From: Alteromonadales bacterium alter-6D02
GTDB taxonomy: Bacteria; Pseudomonadota; Gammaproteobacteria; Enterobacterales; Psychrobiaceae
Direction of reading: 5' to 3'
Assembly (NCBI GenBank): GCA_002835545.1
Contig: PIZK01000027.1
Location: forward strand, 18,696 to 82,695
Length of the DNA: 64,000 nucleotides
The notes below the pieces were generated by a model, which searched no databases, was not told the DNA's origin, and worked only from the letters and a program-made list of their open reading frames with translations. Of this stretch, positions 9,224-18,303 are shown in pieces. Both the position numbers and the translations under genes were made by a program. Each line of letters begins with the position of its first letter. Position 1 is the first letter of the stretch.

Positions 9224-10246
9224 CTAGCTAAGTTCGCCCGCAATGTTTTCCTGCATAATTTGCTTAATCTCATCAAAAGGCAAGTTTTTACTTAATAACC
9301 AATGAAGCTTTGTTAAAGCAGCTTCAATGGTCATATCACTGCCACTGATAACGCCACAGCGTTGTAGTGAGTTACCTGTGGCATAACCAGACATATTCAC
9401 CTTTCCGCGCTGACACTGGCTAAGGTTTACAATCACTATGCCAGAGTCACTTGCTTGAGTTAGCACATCTAAAAGGGCTTGATCCTGCGGTGCATTGCCT
9501 ACTCCGTAACTGAGCATTATTAGTGCTTTTACGGGCTGCTTGATGATATTGGATACCACAGTTGCATCAATACCTGGATAAAGCATAATTACACCGACAG
9601 GCTGTTCAGTGATGCTGTCGATAGAGAATGTATGTGTTTTTTGCGCGTCAACTTTAGGTGAGGTTAGTACGCCATCAACTAACTCAATATTAATGCCGAC
9701 ATTAATTAGTTCTGGCAAATTAGGGGATTCGAACGCATTGAAACCATCGGCATAAGCTTTGGTCGAACGATTTCCACGCAGTAGCTTGTTATTAAAAAAC
9801 AAGCTAACTTCATTGATTGGGTAAAAGGCTGCCAAAAACAGTGCGTTTTGCAGGTTTGACTGACCATCAGACCGCATTTGAGCGAATGGGATTTGTGAGC
9901 CAGTGACAATGACAGGTTTATTTAACCCTTGAAGCATGAATGAAAGCGCTGACGCAGTATAAGCCATGGTATCGGTGCCATGTAGAATGACAAACCCATC
10001 ATAGTCATCATAATGTTGTTCAATGTCCTGTGCGATCCGCTGCCAATCTTTTGGTCGCATATTTGACGAATCGATCAAAGGAAAATATTCATTAATCGAA
10101 TATTCAGGCATTTCTGGTCTAGCAAATTCAGGATTGTTTCTGACACAATCAGTCAAGAAACCCGTCTGTGGAATATAGCCTTCAGGTGAAGGAGTCATGC
10201 CAATTGTTCCGCCCGTATAGGCGATATATATTTTTTTTCTATTCAT
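9224..10246 (-). CDS. ansA: L-asparaginase I, cytoplasmic
   Basis: It hydrolyses asparagine to aspartate and ammonia. The 340 residues lack a signal peptide, which fits the cytoplasmic type I enzyme. Active-site motifs are present: Thr14 in YTGGTIGM and Thr91-Asp92 in HGTDTMAYTASAL, at the same numbers as E. coli AnsA. It lies downstream of sppA, as in many gammaproteobacteria, but a terminator separates the two genes, so it may have its own promoter. Confidence 0.95.
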   Translation of the reverse strand: MNRKKIYIAYTGGTIGMTPSPEGYIPQTGFLTDCVRNNPEFARPEMPEYSINEYFPLIDSSNMRPKDWQRIAQDIEQHYDDYDGFVILHGTDTMAYTASALSFMLQGLNKPVIVTGSQIPFAQMRSDGQSNLQNALFLAAFYPINEVSLFFNNKLLRGNRSTKAYADGFNAFESPNLPELINVGINIELVDGVLTSPKVDAQKTHTFSIDSITEQPVGVIMLYPGIDATVVSNIIKQPVKALIMLSYGVGNAPQDQALLDVLTQASDSGIVIVNLSQCQRGKVNMSGYATGNSLQRCGVISGSDMTIEAALTKLHWLLSKNLPFDEIKQIMQENIAGELS

Positions 10247-10254
10247 GTTACACC

Positions 10255-10281
10255 ATAAAAAAGTCCGGCTGAGCCGGACTA
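10255..10281 (-). terminator. Intrinsic terminator after sppA
   Basis: On the minus strand AGTCCGGCT and AGCCGGACT pair around CA, followed by six Ts. It lies only 8 bases past the sppA stop and just before the ansA start. Confidence 0.8.
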
Positions 10282-10288
10282 ATCATTG

Positions 10289-12133
10289 CTATTGCTCACA
10301 CTCTAGGCAATAGAGATAAAGATGTTGAGGATCATCAAATTCAGATAACTGGGACAGCTGTGAATCGACATTCGCGAGTAACTGTGCAATTGCACTTGGT
10401 CGACGAGGTTCAAGATCAAGCGAGGATACCGCCCCTTGTAGTAGGTCTCGATATAGTTCCTGCATTGGTGTAAGTTGCTTTTCAAGGACGCGTGTCGTGT
10501 AGTTTTCAAGCTTCGCGATTTTAGCAGCCTCAGTGATTGCGGTATTCAAATCACCGAGTTGGTCAACTAAACCAAGTTCCTTTGCTTTTGCACCTGACCA
10601 GACACGCCCTTGGGCAATGCTATCTACTTCTTCGATTGATAAGTTTCTTGCTTCACTTACTAGGGTTAAAAACTCACCATAGCCATGCTCAATATAAGAT
10701 TGCATTAGTTGCTTGAATTCAATAGGTAAGTCACGAGTGACTGTAATACCTGCAAATTTCTTCGTTGCTACACCATCAGTGTGGATGCCGATTGAAGCCA
10801 ATGAGTCCTCAAAAGTATTAATCATACCGAAAATACCAATTGAGCCTGTGATAGTGGTTGGCTGTGCAATGATTTGATCCGCATTGGCAGCAATCCAATA
10901 GCCACCAGAAGCAGCGACACTACCCATTGATGCAATGACTGGTTTGCCAGCTGCTTGAAGTGCAATAACTTCATTACGAATTTGCTCAGAAGCATAAGCA
11001 CTACCACCACCAGAGTCTATTCTTAATACAACAGCTTTAATATCTTCGTTTAATCGTGCTTTCCTTAACAGCATTGATGTACTTGAACCACCAATTGTAC
11101 CTTTTGGCTGATGGCCGTTAAGGATTGTGCCTTTGGCTACAATGATGGCAATATTAGCGGATTTATCTTGAGGTAGTTGCGGAGATATTAACGCTAAGTA
11201 ATTATTCAGCGAGATTTTATTGTAGCTTAACTTATTTTTTGATTCGCCTACGATATCCACTAGTAATTTTGTTAAGTTGATATTGTTATCAACAACATCG
11301 ACTAAGCCGAGATCTACTGCAACTTGAGTGATGTTACCATTAGCGGCTTCGACAGCAGCGAGGTAAGCTGTTGCATTGATATCAAAAGCTTGTGGTGTGA
11401 TATTTCTTTGCTCTGCTACATCATTAACATATGACTGCCATAGGTCGTTTAACCAAGATTGATTTGCTGTTTTTGCCGCTGTAGACATATCATTTCTAAG
11501 GTAGGGTTCTAAAGCCGACTTATAAGTACCAACACGGAAAATGTGTGAGTTAATTTTTAACTTTTCAAACAACTCTTGATGATAGATACGATAGCGAGCA
11601 AAACCTTCTATTGAAACCATGCCCTTGTTGTTCATTAGGATTTTGTCGGCATAACTGGCAAGGTAATACTGTGCTTGGTTATAGCTACCGCCAACAGCAT
11701 AAACGGGCTTGTTACTTTCTTTAAATGTGGTAATTGCTTTACCAATATCTTGTAACTTAGCGAGCGACCCTTTGGCCATGCCACTTGAGTCAATTACCAA
11801 CATTTTAATATTACTGTCAGTAGTTGCATGATTAATCGCTGTTAGGACGTCACTGAGTAACGTTTCTAATTGTTTAGGCTGACCGTAGGCATCTTGGGTT
11901 AATTGATCGATAGGATTAATAGCTTCCTTTTGATCGACCAGCGTGCCTTGAATATTGATGACTAACGCTGCATTTTGAGCAGGGGTAACAGTTTTGTCTT
12001 GGCTTGCAATGACGCCAATAAAGGCGATTATTAAGCCAAAGACTAATAAGTTTAGTAATAATTTTCGCGTATTATTGATAATGGACCATAGGAGTCTAAT
12101 AATGCGGAATACAATGTTGGGCTTTTTTTGCAT
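10289..12133 (-). CDS. sppA: Signal peptide peptidase SppA (protease IV, 67 kDa type)
   Basis: An inner-membrane serine protease, with its catalytic body in the periplasm, that degrades cleaved signal peptides. The protein is 614 residues from ATG 12133, with one N-terminal anchor (about residues 24-43) and two tandem S49 domains, as in the long E. coli type. The Ser/Lys dyad is visible: Lys205 in GTYKSALEP and Ser409 in VAASGGYWIA. Ser409 has the same number as in E. coli SppA. An in-frame ATG at 12160 would add nine residues (MYTVKQRIY) and cannot be excluded. Confidence 0.93.
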   Translation of the reverse strand: MQKKPNIVFRIIRLLWSIINNTRKLLLNLLVFGLIIAFIGVIASQDKTVTPAQNAALVINIQGTLVDQKEAINPIDQLTQDAYGQPKQLETLLSDVLTAINHATTDSNIKMLVIDSSGMAKGSLAKLQDIGKAITTFKESNKPVYAVGGSYNQAQYYLASYADKILMNNKGMVSIEGFARYRIYHQELFEKLKINSHIFRVGTYKSALEPYLRNDMSTAAKTANQSWLNDLWQSYVNDVAEQRNITPQAFDINATAYLAAVEAANGNITQVAVDLGLVDVVDNNINLTKLLVDIVGESKNKLSYNKISLNNYLALISPQLPQDKSANIAIIVAKGTILNGHQPKGTIGGSSTSMLLRKARLNEDIKAVVLRIDSGGGSAYASEQIRNEVIALQAAGKPVIASMGSVAASGGYWIAANADQIIAQPTTITGSIGIFGMINTFEDSLASIGIHTDGVATKKFAGITVTRDLPIEFKQLMQSYIEHGYGEFLTLVSEARNLSIEEVDSIAQGRVWSGAKAKELGLVDQLGDLNTAITEAAKIAKLENYTTRVLEKQLTPMQELYRDLLQGAVSSLDLEPRRPSAIAQLLANVDSQLSQLSEFDDPQHLYLYCLECEQ

Positions 12134-12312
12134 GTAAATTCTCTGTTTGACAGTATACATTGTTACTTTAACGAATAACGCTTTATTGCGTAAGTGCGAA
12201 ATTGTAACAGTTTTTTCTAAATAGCATCTAAAAGTTTAACTAAATTATTTATCAAAAAGGTGATTAACCCTATAATGTCGGCAACTTATTCTTTATATGT
12301 ACCTAATTTGAT

Positions 12313-13047
12313 ATGACACCAAGTAAACCTATCGACTCATGGCAGACGCTAAAAGTAGGCTTCTCCTTAACTAAACGTAATTTTATCGCTTATTTACCGG
12401 TGCTTCTCATTGGGGTAGTTGCTTCTTATTTTGCAGTAATGCAGGTGATTGAGTACTTAGGCGTTACTCACGAACAGTTGATGGAATCGTCGGGCGGTGT
12501 GAAAGGTGACTCAATAAACCCTGAAGTATTATCACAGTTGCAGTTCGGGTTCTTTCTTGTGACGTTAGTATTTGCACCACTTGAGGTCGGTTTAATGATG
12601 ATGGGTTTGAAAGCTGCTCGAGGTGGAAAGTTAGCCGCCAGTGACATTTTACACATTGTGTCTGATAGCGCGCGAATCATTATTTTATCAGTTTTCACTA
12701 TCTCGCTTATCCAATTAGGCTCAATGTTGTTTTTATTGCCTGGACTATTTCTGATGATTGTTTTGTCTATGGCGCAAATGCTGATGTGCGATGGGAAAGC
12801 AACATTACTACAAGCGATCCCAATGTCCTTTAAAGCGTTAACTAAGCATTGGGCTGCCTGTTTGCTTGTTTATATTATCTTAATTGGACTACTTTTATTA
12901 TCAGCAGTTATGACACTGGGTGTCGCGTTAATTTTAACTATTCCTTTTTATATGAATGTAAAAGGGCAGCTTTACCATGTCATTTTCGACAACACTTGTG
13001 AAGAACCACAAGATAACAACCATTCAGGTAATGAATTCGAGGCGTAA
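12313..13047 (+). CDS. Integral membrane protein of unknown function
   Basis: A 244-residue protein with about five hydrophobic segments (near residues 25-45, 75-95, 115-140, 143-160 and 180-215) and a short acidic cytoplasmic tail. The arrangement resembles the uncharacterised gammaproteobacterial membrane proteins that precede Bax-like genes. The bax-like gene starts two bases after its stop, so they form one operon with the DUF2987 gene. I do not recognise a function. Confidence 0.7.
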   Translation: MTPSKPIDSWQTLKVGFSLTKRNFIAYLPVLLIGVVASYFAVMQVIEYLGVTHEQLMESSGGVKGDSINPEVLSQLQFGFFLVTLVFAPLEVGLMMMGLKAARGGKLAASDILHIVSDSARIIILSVFTISLIQLGSMLFLLPGLFLMIVLSMAQMLMCDGKATLLQAIPMSFKALTKHWAACLLVYIILIGLLLLSAVMTLGVALILTIPFYMNVKGQLYHVIFDNTCEEPQDNNHSGNEFEA

Positions 13048-13049
13048 TA

Positions 13050-13850
13050 ATGAGATTTGGATATCTAGCAAGAGTTATCACGGCATTAGCACTACTAGTA
13101 CTTGCAGTGTTTACTCTTAAAGTTTTTTTTCATCAACCAGTGACTGTTGTTGATCCTCATGTTGTGGGTAAACAAGCCTTACCACAAAAAGCTTTGTTAC
13201 CAGATTTTGCGGCAATTAGTGATATTAGAGAAAAGAAGCGGGCGTTCTTTGACTTTATTCGACCAGGTGTCCGTGCCGCTAATCGTGACATCGCTTTAAA
13301 TCGTCAATTTCTACTGGATTTACAGCATAAATTGAAAATCGAAGAAAACTTTGAGATTTCACCAAGTAGTTATCAGCGCTATAGTGAACTCGCACAATAC
13401 TACCAGCATAAAAGTAATGACGTAAATGCTGATTCAATCGCTAAGCTATTAAGTCGTGTTGACATTATTCCTGAAGAGTTAGTGATGGTGCAAGCTGCAA
13501 ATGAGTCTGGCTGGGGCACATCTCGCTTTGCAAGACTTGGCCTTAATTTTTTTGGCCAATGGTGCTTCACGCAAGGCTGTGGTTTAATTCCCCAATCTAG
13601 AAATGAAGGGGCTAATCATGAAGTGCGCGTTTTTGACTCTGTTGATCAATCAATTGCTAGTTACCTTCGAAATTTAAACACTCACCCGGCATATCAACAC
13701 TTACGTGAGATACGATTAGAGTTGCGTCAGAATAATTTAGAAGTTAACCCAGAGCATTTAGCGCCAGGATTACTCAATTACTCAGAACGCCAACACGACT
13801 ATGTCATCGAGTTATTACAAATGTTAAGACACAATAAGGCTTTCCTTTAA
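13050..13850 (+). CDS. Bax-like glucosaminidase-domain protein
   Basis: A membrane-anchored or exported protein (hydrophobic segment about residues 8-24) with a C-terminal mannosyl-glycoprotein endo-beta-N-acetylglucosaminidase domain at about 140-260. The domain shows LVMVQAANESGWGTSRFA, with the predicted catalytic Glu in NESGWG, and NFFGQWCF. These features match the Bax family of predicted peptidoglycan hydrolases. It overlaps no neighbour: GAGG precedes its ATG, and the following gene begins directly after its stop. The cleavage activity is inferred from the family. Confidence 0.85.
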   Translation: MRFGYLARVITALALLVLAVFTLKVFFHQPVTVVDPHVVGKQALPQKALLPDFAAISDIREKKRAFFDFIRPGVRAANRDIALNRQFLLDLQHKLKIEENFEISPSSYQRYSELAQYYQHKSNDVNADSIAKLLSRVDIIPEELVMVQAANESGWGTSRFARLGLNFFGQWCFTQGCGLIPQSRNEGANHEVRVFDSVDQSIASYLRNLNTHPAYQHLREIRLELRQNNLEVNPEHLAPGLLNYSERQHDYVIELLQMLRHNKAFL

Positions 13851-14516
13851 ATGAAAAAAAGATTTGCGACATTAGCAACAGTATTACTACTGTCTGGTAC
13901 AGTGCAGGCAGACGTTGAAACATCCTTTACCTATGGTGGGATTTATAAGAGCCTGAAAACCGCACAAAGCTCTGAGTTTTCACAGTTGTCTCTTAATTTT
14001 GTGTTATTAGAAAACACGACTAAAACATTATGCCCAACCTCAGATGTCTATCTCAGTGATGGTGAAAACAGATATGATATTAGTATGTCTGATGATGGTG
14101 AGCTGTTAATACCTTTAGACAAAAAATTAAAAAAAGATCGTGCAACTATTACTTTAAAGACACCTAAAGCAAATATGTGTCACCTATCGATGCAAATTGA
14201 GGTAGCGGAGTTTGAGCTTGAAAATACATCATCACGCAATGTTAAATCATGGGTGAAACAATTAAACGGCCTTTATGAAACATTAGCGGGTTGGCCTGGT
14301 AAATATTTTATGCCAGAGCTAACGGGGTTAGTACTCGAATTTGAGGCAAATGGCACTTCAGCAGTCTATCGTTCAGTGACGGGAGATCAGACATTTAAAG
14401 TGGACAGTGATGGCAAACTAAACTTGAGTGTCGACACGATTAATGCACTTGATACATCTGGCAAGTTTGTATTTAGTCAGTCAGTGGTTGCAGCCAAACC
14501 GATTCTTGAAAAATAA
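13851..14516 (+). CDS. DUF2987 family exported protein
   Basis: A 221-residue protein with a clear signal peptide (MKKRFATLATVLLLSGTVQA, cleavage after residue 20). The mature part begins with a segment FTYGGIYKSLKTAQ typical of DUF2987, a family found mainly in Alteromonadales and of unknown function. It has Cys residues at about 62 and 107 that could form a disulfide in the periplasm. Its ATG directly abuts the TAA of the bax-like gene, so translation is probably coupled. Confidence 0.75.
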   Translation: MKKRFATLATVLLLSGTVQADVETSFTYGGIYKSLKTAQSSEFSQLSLNFVLLENTTKTLCPTSDVYLSDGENRYDISMSDDGELLIPLDKKLKKDRATITLKTPKANMCHLSMQIEVAEFELENTSSRNVKSWVKQLNGLYETLAGWPGKYFMPELTGLVLEFEANGTSAVYRSVTGDQTFKVDSDGKLNLSVDTINALDTSGKFVFSQSVVAAKPILEK

Positions 14517-14519
14517 CAC

Positions 14520-14541
14520 AAGCACCCAATAGGGTGCTTTT
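14520..14541. terminator. Intrinsic terminator between DUF2987 gene and ttcA
   Basis: AAGCACCC and GGGTGCTT flank a 4-base AATA loop and end in TTTTAG. It lies between two converging genes, but the T-run favours the plus strand. Confidence 0.75.
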
Positions 14542-14560
14542 AGTTATTTACTGCAGTGCA

Positions 14561-15463
14561 TTAGCTTAATTCTACGATTTGAACATCAGAATTACTGGCA
14601 GCAGATTGTTTGACTACTGGCTGATCAAATGCGGTATCTCCACCCTCTATCAATGCGTCAGCAGTGATCTCTTTAAAGTTAAATAGGTCACTATCAGCAA
14701 GGTGGGAAGGAACGACATTTTGCATTGCTGTAAACATTGACTCAATACGTCCAGGGAAACGTTGAGACCAGTCGTTAAGCATCGCTTTAACTGCCTGGCG
14801 TTGCAGATTTTCTTGCGAGCCACACAAATTACAAGGAATTATCGGAAACTGCTTTAACTGAGCAAACTTTGCAATATCTGATTCAACACAATAGGCGAGG
14901 GGACGAATAATAATGTGTTCGCCATTATCACTGCCAAGCTTTGGTGGCATCGATTTTAACTTACCGCTGTAAAACATATTGAGCATCATTGTTTCAAGCA
15001 TATCATCTCGATGATGACCCAGTGCAATCTTTGTGGCCCCAAGCTCTTTGGCAGTTCGATATAAAATTCCACGACGCATTCGTGAACACAGTGAGCAAGT
15101 TGTTTTTCCAGGCTCTATCTTATCCATGACAATTGAATAAGTATCTTCCTCGACTATTTTATAGTCGACACCGATACTATCCAGATAGGTTGGTAATACA
15201 TGTTCAGGAAAACCTGGTTGTTTTTGATCAAGGTTAACAGCAACGATATCAAAATGGATTGGTGCTCGCTTTTTTAATGAGCACAAAATATCTAATAGCG
15301 CGTAACTGTCTTTACCACCAGATAAACAGACCATGACTTTATCGCCGTCTTCAATCATATTAAAATCACTGATGGCTTTACCAACATGACGAGAAAGACG
15401 TTTATCTAACTTCTTTAGTTTAGCTTTATCTTGAGTTGATTGTTGTTCAGGGCTTGATTGCAT
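14561..15463 (-). CDS. ttcA: tRNA 2-thiocytidine(32) synthetase TtcA
   Basis: It thiolates cytidine 32 of tRNA in the cytoplasm, using ATP and an Fe-S cluster. The 300 residues carry the PP-loop SGGKDS near residue 49. They also carry the two TtcA CxxC pairs, [10 protein letters not shown] near 122 and CNLCGSQ near 213. An acidic tail follows. It lies downstream of uspE and fnr, the arrangement common in Shewanella and relatives. The call is firm. Confidence 0.95.
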   Translation of the reverse strand: MQSSPEQQSTQDKAKLKKLDKRLSRHVGKAISDFNMIEDGDKVMVCLSGGKDSYALLDILCSLKKRAPIHFDIVAVNLDQKQPGFPEHVLPTYLDSIGVDYKIVEEDTYSIVMDKIEPGKTTCSLCSRMRRGILYRTAKELGATKIALGHHRDDMLETMMLNMFYSGKLKSMPPKLGSDNGEHIIIRPLAYCVESDIAKFAQLKQFPIIPCNLCGSQENLQRQAVKAMLNDWSQRFPGRIESMFTAMQNVVPSHLADSDLFNFKEITADALIEGGDTAFDQPVVKQSAASNSDVQIVELS

Positions 15464-15559
15464 TTATCTAGGTACCACGGCGTTAAAAAGGCCGCTATTA
15501 TAATGCGACCTAGTTCAGTAATGCAAAATTACCGCTTAAATAAACGGATTGTTACGATA

Positions 15560-16486
15560 TTAATCACTTTGTACTGGCGAAACAAAACCATCGGGTTTGA
15601 TAGCCAGTAAGTCACAGTCGATCTGATCAATGATATGCTCTGCAGTATTGCCTATAAACGCGGCTGATAATCCCGTTCGGCCTATTGTGCCGATAATCAC
15701 TAATTCAGCATCAAGTTCTTTAGCTACTTCGGGAATCACATCCTCTGCTAAACCTTCTTTGATGATACAACAGCTTGTTGCAAGGTCATACTGTTGCGCC
15801 AATTGTTCTGTTGCTTGTAAGTGATGCTTATAGACCGAGCTATTATATTCTTGGGTGTTAAATTCAGGGATTTCAATTGCTATGTTGACTGGGGTTCCTG
15901 GAAAGCTATTGACAACTTTGACGTTGCCATTGATGACTTTCCCAAGATCAGTTGCATGCTGCATGACTTTTTGGTTGAGATAAATATGATCTTCATCTTC
16001 TGATACGGCATTAATTGCTGTGACAATTTGGCCGTCTTCGGGCCAGTCATGCTCTTTAACTAACAAGACGTCGCATGGTGATTTGCGTAACAAGTGCCAA
16101 TCTGTAGGTGTGAAAATCACAGACTTTAATTTGTCATGCTTATGCGTTGATTTGACGAGTAAGTCAATTTGATGCTGTTGAACGTGCTTAATAGCGGCTT
16201 CGAAAGGGCGATTAAACCAAGAAACCGTTGTTTCGATCGTCAAATCATCATACTGTGCAGCTAATTCCAGAAGCCATTGTCTTTGCTGTTCTACAACACC
16301 GCTACGCATTGCTTCACGTTCATCTTGTGACAACATAGAGGTCATCTCATACGAAAGATCATAGATACATAGGAATAATGATATCTTCGCACCATAACTT
16401 CTGGCTAAGAATGCGGCTCGTGCAAGGCTTGGTTGTTCTTGTTTGCTTGGATCAACCATCACCAATATATTCTTGTATTCCATCAT
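15560..16486 (-). CDS. uspE: Universal stress protein E (tandem Usp domains)
   Basis: A 308-residue cytoplasmic protein with two Usp domains (about 3-150 and 160-302). The second contains the ATP-binding-like motif GTIGRTGLSAAFIGNTAE. Double-domain length and position next to fnr identify it as UspE rather than a short Usp. Two adjacent ATGs (16486 and 16483) are possible starts. A terminator separates it from fnr. Confidence 0.92.
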   Translation of the reverse strand: MMEYKNILVMVDPSKQEQPSLARAAFLARSYGAKISLFLCIYDLSYEMTSMLSQDEREAMRSGVVEQQRQWLLELAAQYDDLTIETTVSWFNRPFEAAIKHVQQHQIDLLVKSTHKHDKLKSVIFTPTDWHLLRKSPCDVLLVKEHDWPEDGQIVTAINAVSEDEDHIYLNQKVMQHATDLGKVINGNVKVVNSFPGTPVNIAIEIPEFNTQEYNSSVYKHHLQATEQLAQQYDLATSCCIIKEGLAEDVIPEVAKELDAELVIIGTIGRTGLSAAFIGNTAEHIIDQIDCDLLAIKPDGFVSPVQSD

Positions 16487-16580
16487 AAGACTACCAATAG
16501 TTTATTTTAATATACTATTGATAATAGCTTGAATCGTTACTAAGACAATATGGTTTAGGTCAAATTTTTGTTAAATAGAC

Positions 16581-16606
16581 AAAAAAAGCCAGCGAGGCTG
16601 GCTTTT
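16581..16606 (-). terminator. Intrinsic terminator after fnr
   Basis: On the minus strand AAAGCCAGC and GCTGGCTTT pair around CTC and end in seven Ts. Confidence 0.92.
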
Positions 16607-16619
16607 GGCGAAGAGATAT

Positions 16620-17351
16620 TTATGAAGAGGTTGTCACACCACTCAGTTGAGCGAGAGCTTGTTTGTCAACAATCGTTATGTACTTACCTTGGACTTCAAT
16701 CAGGTTATTCTTTTGAAAGCGCCCTAATAAGCGAGAGATAGTTTCAACAGTTAAACCAAGGTAGTTACCGATGTCTCCACGTGTCATCGTTAAGCGAAAC
16801 TCTTTAGAAGAAAGACCTCGTTCACCATGACGGTCACCAAGACTATCGATGAATGTTGCTAAGCGCTCTTCAGCACTCCGCTTGCTAAGTAGCATCAACA
16901 TGGTTTGATCGTTAAGAATTTCATCACTCATTAGGCGTAGCATCTGTTGACGTAGACGGGGCATACGACCTGAGAGTTGATCTACTGTATCAAATGGGAT
17001 TTCACAAACCATTGAAGTTTCTAAAGCGACGGCAAAGCTTTGGTGTATTTCACGGCCGATGCTATCAAACCCAACAATATCACCCGCTAGATTAAACGAC
17101 GTGACTTGCTCATGGCCATCAGGTGTTATTATATAGCTTTTAAAACTTCCAGAACGAATAGCATAAAGAGAACTTAATGGTTCACCTGCACTACAGATCA
17201 GTTCACCTTTTTGAATCGGTTTTTTTCGCTCGATGATGTTATCAAGCTGTCCCATTTCTGTATCATTTAATGTAAATGGAATACATAAATCAGCCATACT
17301 GCAGTTTTGACAGTGAATGCTATTGCTTCCAGAACAAGATTGAGAACTCAT
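16620..17351 (-). CDS. fnr: FNR/EtrA anaerobic transcription regulator
   Basis: An oxygen-sensing CRP-family regulator. The four expected [4Fe-4S] ligands are present: Cys14, Cys17 and Cys23 near the N-terminus and Cys116 in SMVCEIPF. The 93-residue spacing from the third to the fourth equals that of E. coli FNR. A cNMP-type beta roll follows, then the helix-turn-helix [22 protein letters not shown] near residue 190. It should activate microaerobic and anaerobic genes, including the adjacent cco operon. A near-consensus FNR box lies 60 bases upstream of its start, suggesting autoregulation. Confidence 0.96.
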   Translation of the reverse strand: MSSQSCSGSNSIHCQNCSMADLCIPFTLNDTEMGQLDNIIERKKPIQKGELICSAGEPLSSLYAIRSGSFKSYIITPDGHEQVTSFNLAGDIVGFDSIGREIHQSFAVALETSMVCEIPFDTVDQLSGRMPRLRQQMLRLMSDEILNDQTMLMLLSKRSAEERLATFIDSLGDRHGERGLSSKEFRLTMTRGDIGNYLGLTVETISRLLGRFQKNNLIEVQGKYITIVDKQALAQLSGVTTSS

Positions 17352-17410
17352 AATTTACTAGATTTCCGATTTACAATTGAGTTGACAGGATAGTACCATT
17401 TATTAATCGA

Positions 17411-17424
17411 TTGAGCGAGATCAA
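17411..17424. promoter_or_regulatory. Near-consensus FNR box upstream of fnr
   Basis: TTGAG-CGAG-ATCAA differs by one base from TTGAT-N4-ATCAA. It lies 60 bases before the fnr start and overlaps the end of the TauE-like gene. Autoregulation by FNR is the natural reading, but this is inference. Confidence 0.6.
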
Positions 17425-18116
17425 TTTATTAACATATTTAGACTTGTAATTGTGATATTAAGCCCATAACAGATTATTAACAAAGCACCAACAGTTCGAA
17501 ACCAAACATGGCTAAGTAATTGATTAAGGTAGGTTGAGAATAGACCTAGAGCAAACAAGGCTGGCAACGTGCCAAGTCCAAAACCCAGCATGATCTGAGC
17601 GCCAGACGTGGCGTTCGCTGAAGCAGCTGCCCAAGTAAGAGTGGTATACACAAGCCCGCATGGTAACCATCCCCAAATAACACCAAAAGGAAATGCAGAA
17701 AGTGGTGTTGAAAAAGGGATGAATCGCTTGCCCAATGGCATAATCAGTGGCCAGATAAGTTTACCAATAACTTCTGTTTTTTGAACCAAATTAAGCCAAC
17801 GCCCGATATAAAGACCTATGACGACCAACATCAGACCTGAGAAAAGTTTGATGATTTGCAAAAAAATCGCTGATTTAAGCGCGAAAAAGCCAAAGGAATA
17901 GCCGATTAAAGCACCGGCTATACAATAGCTTACGATTCGGCCACAGTTATAACTTAATATGTAGAGTAACTTATACTTAAGTGCATGCTGGTGATGTAAA
18001 GGCAGATTATTAGAAAAGGCACCTACGATGCCGCCACACATGCCAAAGCAATGACCCGCGCTAAACAGCCCGACAATAACAGCGGCATAAAAGTCATATT
18101 CAGTAGCATCAAACAT
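17421..18116 (-). CDS. Sulfite exporter TauE/SafE-like membrane protein of the cco cluster
   Basis: A membrane protein of the DsbD_2/TauE-SafE-like family, often found after ccoS in gammaproteobacteria. Six or so hydrophobic segments are visible, and the first contains the family motif GHCFGMCGG. I chose ATG 18116 (MFDATEYDFY), 10 bases after the ccoS stop. A frame-compatible ATG at 18176 would overlap ccoS by 50 bases and adds a non-conserved tail. The cluster context suggests a part in copper or thiol homeostasis for cbb3 oxidase assembly, which is inference; the transported substrate is unknown. Confidence 0.82.
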   Translation of the reverse strand: MFDATEYDFYAAVIVGLFSAGHCFGMCGGIVGAFSNNLPLHHQHALKYKLLYILSYNCGRIVSYCIAGALIGYSFGFFALKSAIFLQIIKLFSGLMLVVIGLYIGRWLNLVQKTEVIGKLIWPLIMPLGKRFIPFSTPLSAFPFGVIWGWLPCGLVYTTLTWAAASANATSGAQIMLGFGLGTLPALFALGLFSTYLNQLLSHVWFRTVGALLIICYGLNITITSLNMLIN

Positions 18117-18126
18117 AGCAGTTACA

Positions 18127-18303
18127 TTAGCGTTTAGGGTTGTCTGTTTTATTAGACGATGTGTCGTCTTCATCAAATAGGATATTTGAACCTTGACGGT
18201 CTAAATCTTCAAACTGGTCACTCTTGACTGCCCAGAAAAAGAAATAAATCGCAATAACGACGATGATCAAAGCAACAGGGATTAAAAGTAGAATAATATT
18301 CAT
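18127..18303 (-). CDS. ccoS: cbb3 oxidase assembly protein CcoS
   Basis: A 58-residue protein with one N-terminal membrane segment (about residues 3-24) followed by FFFWAVKSDQFEDLDRQG and an acidic tail. This is the standard CcoS layout and motif (FxWAVxxxQFxDL). Its ATG overlaps the ccoI stop as ATGA, so translation is coupled. CcoS is needed for cofactor insertion into cbb3 oxidase. It is short enough to be missed by length-filtered gene finding. Confidence 0.93.
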   Translation of the reverse strand: MNIILLLIPVALIIVVIAIYFFFWAVKSDQFEDLDRQGSNILFDEDDTSSNKTDNPKR

